DNA of 64,000 nt from assembly GCA_018380885.1 (NCBI GenBank), contig JAGZSY010000004.1:186001-250000 (forward strand), given 5' to 3'. Below, in pieces: positions 17,849-25,812 of the stretch. A program made the position numbers and the translations under genes. Origin of the DNA: Enterocloster asparagiformis. GTDB lineage: Bacteria; Bacillota; Clostridia; Lachnospirales; Lachnospiraceae. The number at the start of each line of letters is the position of its first letter. The first letter of the stretch is position 1. The notes under the pieces are model-generated. The model searched no databases and was not told the origin of the DNA. It saw nothing but the letters and a program-made list of their open reading frames with translations.

Positions 17849-17864
17849 TGTTTTAAAATGATTC

Positions 17865-17916
17865 AAAACGTTTCTCTAATGTGACAATGACACAAATATG
17901 AGAAACGTTTTTTGTC
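17865..17916 (+). promoter_or_regulatory. 12-bp inverted repeat: activator site and/or terminator
   Basis: AAAACGTTTCTC (17865-17876) and GAGAAACGTTTT (17900-17911) are exact inverted copies, 23 nt apart. The right arm continues into T, so it could end the activator transcript. Its centre is also about 70 bp upstream of the sigma-54 promoter, a normal place for the activator to bind. The arms contain AACGTT cores, which look more like a protein site than a GC-rich terminator stem. Confidence 0.7.
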
Positions 17917-17958
17917 GAAAGACCACGAAAAATGACGATTTTCAGGGCAGAAAACAGT

Positions 17959-17974
17959 TGGCACGTGTTTTGCT
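17959..17974 (+). promoter_or_regulatory. Sigma-54 (-24/-12) promoter
   Basis: TGGCACG-N4-TTGCT fits the sigma-54 consensus (TGGCACG-N4-TTGCW) at every defined position. It lies 47 bp before the carrier gene and directly behind a sigma-54 activator gene, so the assignment is supported by sequence and context. Confidence 0.93.
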
Positions 17975-18020
17975 ATATAAAAGAGCATGTAATCATTATA
18001 AAAAATCAGGAGGTAAGAGT

Positions 18021-19277
18021 ATGAATTACGCTGCAATGTCACTGGTATTTTTGATCGGGGCCATTCTGATCGGTTTTTTCCGCAAGATCAACATGGGATT
18101 TGTGGCCTTTGGCCTGTCGCTGGTTCTGGCGCAGATCGCGGGCGTCGCGTCCAAGACGGTGATCGCCGGATTTCCCACTAAGCTGTTCGTCACGCTGTTG
18201 GGGGTCATGTTTCTGTTCAGCATCGCCCAGCAGAACCGGACCCTGGAACTGTTGGCTCGAAAGATTGTGGACATGGCGGGAAACAGGACCAATCTGATCC
18301 CCATTATCGTGTACGTCTTTTCCGCCATTCTGGCGGGTGTGGGGCCGGGCACCGTGCCGGTTATGAGCCTGATGGCGGTGTTCACCTGTTCGCTGGCGGC
18401 TGAGATGAAAACCTCTCCGGTGCTGCTGTCCGCCACATCCGTGCTGGGCGCTGCGGCCGGCGGGCTGACGCCCATTGCGCCTACGGGAATCCTGGGCTTG
18501 TCCCTGGCCGAGGAGCAGGGCATAACCGGCATCGCGTTTCCCTACGCGCTGAATATGGTGATGGCCATGACCGTGTACTTTATCGTAATCTATATTGTGC
18601 TGAAGGGTTATCGCCTGAAATCCGCCGTCGATCTGTCGGTTAAGGATAAAACATCCTTTAACCGGGAACAGAAGATTACGCTGGCGGGCATCGCGGTTCT
18701 GGTGGTGACGGTAATATTCATGGGCTTTGACGTGGGCCTGATGTCCTATACCATCGCGTTTGTGCTGCTGCTGTTTAGAGTGTCGGACGAGAAGAAATCC
18801 GTGGCCTCCATTCCCTGGGGCACGCTGCTGATGATCAGCGGAATCAACATGCTGATGGCCCTGGTGATCCAACTGGGCGGTATCGACCTGCTGGCCAGCG
18901 GTCTGGCGAAGCTGATGAACCCGGTTACGGCTCCTGGGGTCATGGGAGTTACCGCAGGCATCATGAGCTGGTTCAGCTCCACCTCGGGCGTGGTGATGCC
19001 CACGCTGATTCCCACGGTTACCGACGTGGCGGCCCAGGTGGGCGGCGGCGTCTCGGCGCTGGCGCTGATCTCCGCCATCACCAACACGGCCAGCGCTGCG
19101 GGCATGAGCCCCATTTCCACCGGCGGTTCCATGGGTCTGGCGGCCTACACCCAGATCGCCAATCCCACGGAGGAGGAGCGCTCCAAGCTGTTTATCCAGC
19201 TGTTTGCCGTGTCTATCGGCGGCGTCATTGTGATCGCGGTATTCGGCATGACCGGAGTTTACGGACTGTTTGTGTGA
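18021..19277 (+). CDS. MatC/SLC13-type carboxylate carrier
   Basis: A 418-residue integral membrane protein with about ten to twelve hydrophobic segments. The start (MNYAAMSLVFLIGAILIGFF, then INMGFVAFGLSLV) matches the MatC_N domain of malonate/dicarboxylate carriers, and the two halves each have a proline/glycine-rich re-entrant stretch (GVGPGTVPVMSLMA; SSTSGVVMPTLIPT) as in ion-transporter superfamily proteins. It probably imports a di- or tricarboxylate. TCAGGAGGT lies 8 bp before the ATG. It is the first gene behind the sigma-54 promoter and is followed after 15 bp by the hydratase genes, so import and first step are produced together. Confidence 0.85.
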   Translation: MNYAAMSLVFLIGAILIGFFRKINMGFVAFGLSLVLAQIAGVASKTVIAGFPTKLFVTLLGVMFLFSIAQQNRTLELLARKIVDMAGNRTNLIPIIVYVFSAILAGVGPGTVPVMSLMAVFTCSLAAEMKTSPVLLSATSVLGAAAGGLTPIAPTGILGLSLAEEQGITGIAFPYALNMVMAMTVYFIVIYIVLKGYRLKSAVDLSVKDKTSFNREQKITLAGIAVLVVTVIFMGFDVGLMSYTIAFVLLLFRVSDEKKSVASIPWGTLLMISGINMLMALVIQLGGIDLLASGLAKLMNPVTAPGVMGVTAGIMSWFSSTSGVVMPTLIPTVTDVAAQVGGGVSALALISAITNTASAAGMSPISTGGSMGLAAYTQIANPTEEERSKLFIQLFAVSIGGVIVIAVFGMTGVYGLFV

Positions 19278-19292
19278 TAAAGGAGATTGAAC

Positions 19293-20552
19293 ATGGGATA
19301 CACTATTTCTGAAAAGATTATGGCCCGCGCCTCAGGCAATGAGGCGGTGCGGGCGGACGACATCGTGTGGGTGAACATCGACCGGGCGATGATGGATGAC
19401 GTGCTGGGACCGCGGCTGGAGATCGACGACCGCCTGCGGGAGATGGGTGTGGATGTGTGGGACCCGGACAAGGTGGTGATCATCTCCGACCACTATACGC
19501 CCCCCGCCAACCTGCACCAGGCCAATATCGTGAAGTTTACCAGGGAGTGGGCAAAGGAGCACGGGATCACCCGCTATTATGAGTTTGCCGGGCCCTGCCA
19601 TCAGGTGATGGTGGAGAACGGGCATGTGCTTCCCGGCAGCGTGGTGGTGGGTACGGACTCCCACACCTGCACCTACGGGGCCCTGGCCGCCTTCGCCACC
19701 GGCGTGGGCTCCACGGAGATGGCGGGGGTGCTGGCCACAGGGCAGACCTGGATGAAGGTGCCCCAGACCATCCGGGCGAGCTGGAGCGGGGAACTGCCTG
19801 AGCTGGTGACGGCAAAGGACGTCTCCTTAAAGACCATCGGCGCCATAGGCCACGCCGGGGCCACCTACAAGACTCTGGAGTACACAGGGGATACGATCAG
19901 GGCAATGGTGATGGACGAACGCCTCTGTCTGACCAACATGGCGGTGGAGGCCGGGGCCAAGGCGGGGATTGTGGGGTACGACGATGTGACAGCAAACTAT
20001 CTGAGCCGCTTCGGAATCCGGGAGCGCTATGACGGCTTAAACTCGGATGCGGATGCGCACTTTTGCGCGGAGTATGATTTTTCAGCCTCCGAGCTGACGC
20101 CTCAGGTGGCCTGCCCCCACGAGGTGGATCACGTATGCGGGGCGGCAGAGCAGAGCGGGGTAAAAATCCATCAGGCCTACATCGGTTCCTGCACGGGCGG
20201 GCGCTACAATGACCTGAAAATGGCGGCGGGAATCCTGCGTGGGAAAAAAATCGCCCCCGGAATCAGGCTCTTGGTGTCGCCGGCTTCCCGCCAAATCTAC
20301 AACCAGTGTCTGAGGGAGGGGATTCTGGAGGTTCTGGCCGAGGCGGGGGCCACGGTGCTGGCATCCAGCTGCGGCGCCTGCCTGGGCATCCACTCCGGCA
20401 CCCTGGCGGACGGCGAGGTTTGCATCTCCACCACCAACCGGAATTTTATCGGCAGAATGGGCAGCAAGACGTCCAGCGTCTACCTGGCCTCCCCTGTGAC
20501 GGTGGCGGCCTCGGCGCTGACCGGACATATCACTGATCCCAGGGATATTTGA
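19293..20552 (+). CDS. Aconitase-family hydratase, large subunit (LeuC/HacA/DmdA-like)
   Basis: A 419-residue 4Fe-4S hydro-lyase subunit. The three cluster cysteines lie in TDSHTCTYG, GSCTGGRYND and SSCGACLG; VVIISDHYTPPANLHQAN near residue 65 is the family substrate region. The 419-residue length is that of the LeuC2/homoaconitase group rather than the longer bacterial LeuC. The family isomerises or hydrates citrate-like or malate-like acids. AAGGAGA is 6 bp before the ATG. Company with a PrpR-type activator and a carboxylate carrier, and no leuA or leuB, argues against leucine synthesis; dimethylmalate, citramalate or tricarballylate-type substrates are possible but unproven. Confidence 0.9.
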   Translation: MGYTISEKIMARASGNEAVRADDIVWVNIDRAMMDDVLGPRLEIDDRLREMGVDVWDPDKVVIISDHYTPPANLHQANIVKFTREWAKEHGITRYYEFAGPCHQVMVENGHVLPGSVVVGTDSHTCTYGALAAFATGVGSTEMAGVLATGQTWMKVPQTIRASWSGELPELVTAKDVSLKTIGAIGHAGATYKTLEYTGDTIRAMVMDERLCLTNMAVEAGAKAGIVGYDDVTANYLSRFGIRERYDGLNSDADAHFCAEYDFSASELTPQVACPHEVDHVCGAAEQSGVKIHQAYIGSCTGGRYNDLKMAAGILRGKKIAPGIRLLVSPASRQIYNQCLREGILEVLAEAGATVLASSCGACLGIHSGTLADGEVCISTTNRNFIGRMGSKTSSVYLASPVTVAASALTGHITDPRDI

Positions 20553-20562
20553 GGAGGACACA

Positions 20563-21057
20563 ATGATAAAAGGAAAAGTTTGGAAATATAAGGACAACAT
20601 CAACACGGACATTATCTCGCCGCCCGCCTCCCTGGAGCTGAGCACCGAGGAGGCCGCCAGGTACACCATGGCGCCCATTGACCCGGAGTTCGCTTCCGGT
20701 TTCCGCCCCGGGGACATCTTTGTGGCGGAGCACAATCTGGGCTCCGGCTCCAGCCGGGAAAACGCGCCGCTCATGCTGCGGGAGCTGGGCGTGCGCACCA
20801 TCGTGGCCATGGACTACGCGCGGATTTTCTTCCGCAACTGCATCAACGTGGGCATTTTAACCATCGAATGCCCGCAGACGGACAGGATTGCAAAGGGGGA
20901 TGTGCTGGAGATCGACTACCAGGACGGGAAAATATACAATCGGACCAGGGACGAGACCTACGCCTGCAACAGAATACCGGAGCACGTCATGGGGATTATC
21001 CGCTGCGGCGGACTGATCGAGTATTTGAAAAAGGAAAAGCTTCCGGCGCGGAAGTGA
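20563..21057 (+). CDS. Aconitase-family hydratase, small subunit (LeuD/DmdB-like)
   Basis: A 164-residue swivel-domain partner of the preceding large subunit, 10 bp away. WKYKDNINTDIISP is the conserved opening, and EHNLGSGSSRENAP carries the substrate-binding Gly-Ser-Ser-Arg loop; IVAMDYARIFFRNCINVGIL follows. In two-subunit members this chain supplies the active-site serine and arginine that recognise the substrate carboxylates. GAGGAGG precedes the ATG. It closes the sigma-54 operon; a terminator follows at once. Confidence 0.92.
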   Translation: MIKGKVWKYKDNINTDIISPPASLELSTEEAARYTMAPIDPEFASGFRPGDIFVAEHNLGSGSSRENAPLMLRELGVRTIVAMDYARIFFRNCINVGILTIECPQTDRIAKGDVLEIDYQDGKIYNRTRDETYACNRIPEHVMGIIRCGGLIEYLKKEKLPARK

Positions 21058-21096
21058 GAAAAAACCGGGGCGGATGACAGATTCGCCCCGGTTTTC
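21057..21096. terminator. Bidirectional terminator
   Basis: AAAACCGGGGCG pairs with CGCCCCGGTTTT around a 12-nt loop. It lies between the convergent hydratase operon and the lysozyme gene; A and T runs on either side let it work both ways. Confidence 0.9.
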
Positions 21097-21127
21097 CGCA
21101 TGGGGTCAGGCTGCCCCCCTCTGACCG

Positions 21128-22288
21128 CTACTGCGGGATCACCAGCTCCTGCCCCACATTGATCAGGTTGACATCGGCGATATGGTTCGCCCGGGCGATG
21201 GCCTGCACGGTGGTGTCAAACCGCAGCGCGATGCCGGACAGGGTGTCGCCGCGGACCACTCGGTAAACCAGTACGCCGCTGCTGTCCGGAAGATCAATCA
21301 CCTGACCGGGATAAATCAGGTTCGGGTTCTGGATATGGTTCAGCGCGGCCAGCTCCTGTACGGTGGTGTGGAATCTTCCGGCAATGGCCCACAGGGTGTC
21401 GCCGGGCCGGACGGTATAGGAGGCGGGAGCCTTGGCGATTCCCGGAATATCCAGCACCTGGCCGGGATAGATCAGGTTCGGGTTCTGGATATGGTTCAGC
21501 GCGGCCAGCTCCGCCACCGTGGTGTGATAGCGCATGGCGATCCGCCACAGGGTGTCGCCGGGCTGAACGGTGTAGGTGTCCGCATTGGAGGGCGGCGCCG
21601 GTTCAGGGCCGCTGCCCACCAGGATGGAGTCTTTAAAATAGTCCAGGTCCACGTACCCGGATATGCCCGGGACCGTGCCGTTGTCGGCGTACTGGAAACC
21701 GTCCCAGGTGGCCCAGCTCCCCGTGGTATCAGGCCGGCCGGCGTCGTACTGCGCCACCCACAGCGGGTAGATGGAGAAGGAGGCGTCCCATACCTGGGCG
21801 ATGTTGGAGGTGTCGGTGTAGATCGCGGGCGTGTAGCCCAGCAGTTCCTGCAACCTTTCCATATAGGCGGCCCCGATGGCGTTGATCTCCTCGGTGTCCA
21901 GCCCGGGAAAGCTCTCGAAATCCATGGCCGGGTAGCAGTTCACGGTTTTGTCCCGGATCAGGGAGTAGAAAAACTCCGCCTGCCGGCGGGCCTGGTCCGT
22001 GTCCGCTGCGGTCACATAGTGGTAAAACCCGATCTTCAGTCCGGCCGCCAGGGCGCCCTGATAATGGGCTTCAAAGTAAGCGTCCGTGTAGTCGCTTCCC
22101 TCGCCGGCCCGGATATAGACCACATCGATGCCGGCGTCCCGCACGGCCGCGAAATCGATGCCGCCCTGCCATTCGCTGACGTCGATCCCGTGGTAGACGC
22201 GGGCGGCCGCCAGGGCGTTTAAGGACGGGCAGGAGAGTGCCAAAAGCAGCGCCAGGAACACGCCGGAAAGTCTGCGAATATAATTCAT
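21128..22288 (-). CDS. Secreted GH25 lysozyme with three LysM repeats
   Basis: A 386-residue exported muramidase. Residues 1-28 are a signal peptide ([18 protein letters not shown]). The GH25 domain (about 30-220) has [20 protein letters not shown] and the catalytic AMDFE. A Pro-rich linker (EPAPPSN) leads to three LysM modules (about 237-280, 290-333, 341-386), each beginning Y-x-V-x-x-GDTL. The enzyme cuts the beta-1,4 bond of peptidoglycan and binds it by LysM, so it acts on the cell wall. The first two LysM share long near-identical DNA. The ribosome site is weak (GGGATTGTG). Confidence 0.94.
   Translation of the reverse strand: MNYIRRLSGVFLALLLALSCPSLNALAAARVYHGIDVSEWQGGIDFAAVRDAGIDVVYIRAGEGSDYTDAYFEAHYQGALAAGLKIGFYHYVTAADTDQARRQAEFFYSLIRDKTVNCYPAMDFESFPGLDTEEINAIGAAYMERLQELLGYTPAIYTDTSNIAQVWDASFSIYPLWVAQYDAGRPDTTGSWATWDGFQYADNGTVPGISGYVDLDYFKDSILVGSGPEPAPPSNADTYTVQPGDTLWRIAMRYHTTVAELAALNHIQNPNLIYPGQVLDIPGIAKAPASYTVRPGDTLWAIAGRFHTTVQELAALNHIQNPNLIYPGQVIDLPDSSGVLVYRVVRGDTLSGIALRFDTTVQAIARANHIADVNLINVGQELVIPQ
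21305..21514 (-). repeat. Near-identical LysM repeat DNA
   Basis: A segment of about 50 nt (around 21307-21354) recurs with about two changes at 21463-21511, 156 bp apart. It encodes [17 protein letters not shown] in two LysM modules and indicates recent duplication or gene conversion. Confidence 0.85.
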
Positions 22289-22319
22289 AAATCATCACAA
22301 TCCCTTCAAAATTTAGTTT

Positions 22320-22345
22320 GTACCGGACAAGACATAGAGCGGTAC
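22320..22345. promoter_or_regulatory. GTACCG dyad upstream of arcA
   Basis: GTACCG and CGGTAC are exact inverted copies 14 nt apart. They lie just upstream of the TATAAT at 22348, so this may be an operator for arcA or for the divergent lysozyme gene. Confidence 0.5.
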
Positions 22346-22353
22346 AGTATAAT
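22324..22353 (+). promoter_or_regulatory. Probable arcA promoter
   Basis: CGGACA, 18-bp spacer, TATAAT. The -35 matches only in GACA, so an activator may be needed. Transcription would begin near 22360 and run at once into the hairpin at 22374. Confidence 0.5.
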
Positions 22354-22373
22354 ATATGAGACAAACTGAGGAG

Positions 22374-22402
22374 TGCTCCCCTTTGAAGGGGGGCATTTTT
22401 TT
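22374..22402 (+). terminator. Terminator-like hairpin in the arcA leader
   Basis: TGCTCCCC pairs with GGGGGGCA around TTTGAA and is followed by seven T. No gene on the plus strand ends before it, so it is either an attenuator for arcA or marks a very short RNA. Confidence 0.75.
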
Positions 22403-22523
22403 GCCCGCATCCGCTAAAATGATCTTAAAATACAATAATTTCGACAAATCATGTCCGACGTCCCCGCTCATTTCAGGATAGTATGAAACCAGAGACAGAA
22501 AACGAGAGGAGTGAGGAGCGCAA

Positions 22524-23750
22524 ATGCCTATCCATGTGAAAAGTGAGATCGGGACATTAAAGCAGGTGCTGCTCCACCGCCCCGGCAAGGAGCTGGAACA
22601 TCTGGTGCCGGGCGAGTTGGAGCGGCTGTTGTTTGACGACATACCGTATCTGCGGGCCGCCAAACAGGAGCACGACGTGTTTGCCGGTATTCTCCGGGAG
22701 CAGGGGGTGGAGGTCCTTTATCTGGAGGAGCTGATGGCGGAGACCCTTAGGGGGGACGCCGGAATCCGCAGGCGCTTTATCCGCCAGATCATTGACGAGG
22801 GCGGTAATGTCGCCCAGAAATTTAAAGACCAGCTGTTCGACCTGCTGGATGGGATCGGGGACGAGATGGAGCTGGTGCTGAAAACAATGGCCGGCGTGAG
22901 GATGAACGAGCTGAAGGCCGGAGGTCACAGCCCTCTTGCGGACCGGGTGAGGCCGGACAGCCGGTTTATACTGGACCCCATCCCCAACCTGTATTTTACC
23001 AGGGATCCCTTTGCCAGCATCGGCTGCGGTGTCAGCCTGAATTCTATGTACTCCGGGACCAGAAAGCGGGAGACCATTTACGGGGCGTACATACTGGAGC
23101 AGAACCCGAAATTCGCCGGGACCACCCCGTTTTACTACCGGCGCGACAACCCCTTCAGCATAGAGGGCGGCGACATCCTGAACCTGAGCAGGCGCGTTCT
23201 TGCGGTGGGTATCTCCCAGCGCACCACGCCGGAGGCCATCGAGCTGCTGGCGCAGAACATTTTCGGGGACGACAGCGCGGAGGTGGAAACGATCCTGGCG
23301 CTGGACATCCCCAGCATCCGGGCGTACATGCATCTGGACACGGTGCTGACCCAGATCGATTACGACAAGTTCACGGTCCACCCCGAGATTCTGGGCAGCC
23401 TGCGGGTGTATGAGATATGCCGCGGGGAACGCAAAGGGGAGCTGCGCGTTGCGGAGCTGGACAATTCGCTGCCCGTGATACTGGGCACCCACCTGGGGCT
23501 GGACAAGGTTACCATGATCCGCTGCGGGGGCAAGGACCGGGTGGCCTCGGAGCGGGAACAGTGGAACGACGGCTCCAACACCCTGTGCATCGCGCCGGGC
23601 AAGGTGGTGGTGTACGACCGGAATTATATTACCAACGGAATTCTGCGGGAGAACGGAGTGGAGGTATTGGAGATGCCGAGCTCCGAGCTGTCCCGTGGAA
23701 GAGGAGGGCCGCGCTGCATGAGTATGCCGCTGTGGCGCGAGGATCTATAG
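22524..23750 (+). CDS. arcA: Arginine deiminase
   Basis: A 408-residue enzyme, normal length, that converts arginine to citrulline and ammonia, the first step of the ADI pathway. The guanidine-modifying-enzyme fold is seen in NLYFTRDPFASIG, EGGDILNLS and HLDTVLTQID, and the catalytic Cys is in GPRCMSMPL at the C-terminus. The N-terminus (HVKSEIGTLKQVLLHRPGKE) is also typical. GAGGAGTGAGGAG precedes the ATG. arcB and arcC follow on the same strand, so energy from arginine is the clear role. Regulation may involve the GTACCG dyad and leader hairpin upstream. Confidence 0.97.
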   Translation: MPIHVKSEIGTLKQVLLHRPGKELEHLVPGELERLLFDDIPYLRAAKQEHDVFAGILREQGVEVLYLEELMAETLRGDAGIRRRFIRQIIDEGGNVAQKFKDQLFDLLDGIGDEMELVLKTMAGVRMNELKAGGHSPLADRVRPDSRFILDPIPNLYFTRDPFASIGCGVSLNSMYSGTRKRETIYGAYILEQNPKFAGTTPFYYRRDNPFSIEGGDILNLSRRVLAVGISQRTTPEAIELLAQNIFGDDSAEVETILALDIPSIRAYMHLDTVLTQIDYDKFTVHPEILGSLRVYEICRGERKGELRVAELDNSLPVILGTHLGLDKVTMIRCGGKDRVASEREQWNDGSNTLCIAPGKVVVYDRNYITNGILRENGVEVLEMPSSELSRGRGGPRCMSMPLWREDL

Positions 23751-23771
23751 TCATCGAACAGGAGGAAAAAA

Positions 23772-24764
23772 ATGGGAGTTAATGTAAGAGGAAGAAGCTT
23801 TCTGAAACTGCTGGATTACACACCGGAGGAAATCCGCTATCTGCTGGACCTGTCGGCCAATTTCAAGAAAATGAAGCGCAGCGGGACGTCGCACAAGTAT
23901 CTGCCCGACAAAAATATTGTGCTCATATTTGAAAAGACCTCCACCAGGACCCGCTGCGCCTTCGAGGTGGCCGGGCGCGATCTGGGCATGGGCGTGACCT
24001 ACCTGGATCCGGGCAGCAGCCAGATGGGGAAAAAGGAGAGCATCGCCGACACCGCGCGGGTGCTGGGAAGAATGTACGACGGAATCGAGTACCGTGGATT
24101 TGAGCAGCGGCTGGTGGAGCAGCTGGCCGAATACTCCGGGGTGCCGGTCTACAACGGCCTGACCGACCAGTTCCACCCCACCCAGATGCTGGCTGACCTG
24201 CTGACCATCGAGGAGAAGTTCGGCTGCCTGAAGGGCTTGAATTTCACCTATATGGGCGATGCGCGCAACAACATGGGCAATTCCCTGATGGTAGCCTGCG
24301 CCAAGATGGGGTTGAATTTTACGGCCTGCGCGCCCAGGGAGCTGTTTCCGGCTCAGGAGCTGGTGGAGGAGGCAGAGCGCATCGCCCGGCAGAGCGGCGG
24401 CAGCGTGCGCCTGACTGAGGATACGAAGGAGGGATCCGCCGGGGCGGACGTGATCTATACGGATATCTGGGTGTCCATGGGGGAGCCGGACGAGGTGTGG
24501 GATTCCAGAATCCGCCTGCTGCGTCCCTACCAGGTGAACCGGCAGCTGATGGAAAACGCCGGGGACGGAGCGATTTTCATGCACTGCCTGCCGTCCTTCC
24601 ACGACACCAACACAGTGATCGGAGCGCAGATTGCGGAGAAATTCGGCCTGCCGGAGATGGAGGTTACCAACGAGGTATTTGAGTCCGGCCGGTCGGTGGT
24701 GTTCGACGAGGCTGAGAACCGCCTGCACACCATCAAGGCCGTGCTTTATGCTACCCTGTGCTGA
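23772..24764 (+). CDS. arcB: Ornithine carbamoyltransferase (catabolic)
   Basis: A 330-residue transcarbamylase. Carbamoyl-phosphate is bound by [13 protein letters not shown] and [24 protein letters not shown] is the ornithine-side loop and [13 protein letters not shown] the domain hinge. In this operon it runs backwards, splitting citrulline with phosphate into ornithine and carbamoyl-phosphate. AGGAGG lies just before the ATG, and the gene begins 21 bp after arcA. Catabolic and anabolic forms cannot be told apart by motif alone; the arcABC context decides it. Confidence 0.95.
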   Translation: MGVNVRGRSFLKLLDYTPEEIRYLLDLSANFKKMKRSGTSHKYLPDKNIVLIFEKTSTRTRCAFEVAGRDLGMGVTYLDPGSSQMGKKESIADTARVLGRMYDGIEYRGFEQRLVEQLAEYSGVPVYNGLTDQFHPTQMLADLLTIEEKFGCLKGLNFTYMGDARNNMGNSLMVACAKMGLNFTACAPRELFPAQELVEEAERIARQSGGSVRLTEDTKEGSAGADVIYTDIWVSMGEPDEVWDSRIRLLRPYQVNRQLMENAGDGAIFMHCLPSFHDTNTVIGAQIAEKFGLPEMEVTNEVFESGRSVVFDEAENRLHTIKAVLYATLC

Positions 24765-24784
24765 TACGCGGGCCGGGAGGTACT

Positions 24785-25792
24785 ATGAATCGGAATAAGA
24801 AACGAATTGTGGTGGCGCTGGGAGGAAATGCGCTGGGGAATACGCCGTCAGAGCAGCAGAGGCAGGTGCGGATTGCCGCGGAGACCATCGCCGGGCTGGC
24901 GGCCCAGGGACACGAGCTGGTGATCGGCCATGGAAACGGGCCTCAGGTGGGAATCATCAATTCCGCCATGAATTATGCCGCCCAAAACGGCCCCCACACT
25001 CCCTACATGCCCTTTGCCGAGTGCGGAGCTATGTCCCAGGGCTTTATCGGATACCATTTGCAGCAGGCGCTCCAGCAGAGCCTGGACAGGCGGGGGATGA
25101 ACAAAACCGTGGTCAGCGTGGTGACCCAGGTGCAGGTGGACCCGGAGGATCCGGCGTTTGCCGATCCCACCAAGCCCATCGGGACGTTTTACAGCCGCGG
25201 GGAGGCGGAACAGATCGCGGCTCAGCGGGACTTTATTTTCAGGGAGGACGCGGGGAGGGGGTACCGAAGAGTGGTGCCCTCCCCCAGCCCGCGGCGGATT
25301 GTGGAGCTGGCGGCGATCCGCAAGATGGTGCAGAGCGGCTTGATTGTGATCGCGGCCGGAGGCGGTGGAATCCCGGTTGTGGAGGACGGTCAGGGCCTGC
25401 GCGGGATCGACGCTGTGATCGACAAGGACAAATCGTGCAGCTGTCTGGCTATCGAGATGAAGGCGGACATTCTGTTGATTCTGACAGCCGTGGACCAGGT
25501 CTGCTTAAACTTTAACCGTCCGGACCAGAAGGCCCTGGACCGCCTGACTGCGGGACAGGCCAGGCGCTATATAAAGGAGGGCCAGTTCGCCGCGGGGAGT
25601 ATGCTGCCCAAGGTGGAAGCCTGCGCGGCGTTTGTGGAGGCGCTGCCCGGGCGCACGGCGGTCATAACGTCCCTGGAAAAGGCGCAGGAAGCGTTAAACG
25701 GCGCGGCGGGCACCAGAATCTGCTCGGAGAAGCAGGCTGCAAAGGTCTGGTCCGCTCCCGCGGACGCGGAGACGCTGATGATTACAATTTGA
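24785..25792 (+). CDS. arcC: Carbamate kinase
   Basis: A 335-residue amino-acid-kinase-fold enzyme that uses carbamoyl-phosphate to make ATP, ammonia and CO2, the energy-yielding step of the ADI route. VVALGGNALGN binds phosphate, IGHGNGPQVGIINSAM follows, and AAGGGGIPVVEDG plus VIDKDKSC mark the nucleotide and carbamate sites. CGGGAGG precedes the ATG at 24785; nine upstream codons are in frame but belong to the arcB end. The end of the gene almost touches the ribosome site of the next gene, so all four genes form one transcript. Confidence 0.95.
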   Translation: MNRNKKRIVVALGGNALGNTPSEQQRQVRIAAETIAGLAAQGHELVIGHGNGPQVGIINSAMNYAAQNGPHTPYMPFAECGAMSQGFIGYHLQQALQQSLDRRGMNKTVVSVVTQVQVDPEDPAFADPTKPIGTFYSRGEAEQIAAQRDFIFREDAGRGYRRVVPSPSPRRIVELAAIRKMVQSGLIVIAAGGGGIPVVEDGQGLRGIDAVIDKDKSCSCLAIEMKADILLILTAVDQVCLNFNRPDQKALDRLTAGQARRYIKEGQFAAGSMLPKVEACAAFVEALPGRTAVITSLEKAQEALNGAAGTRICSEKQAAKVWSAPADAETLMITI

Positions 25793-25812
25793 GCGAGGAG
25801 GAAAAAAATACC

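Noticed and set aside
19293..21057. Leucine biosynthesis leuC/leuD
   Set aside because: There is no leuA or leuB nearby, and control is by a sigma-54 activator with a carboxylate carrier, so I kept only the family name.
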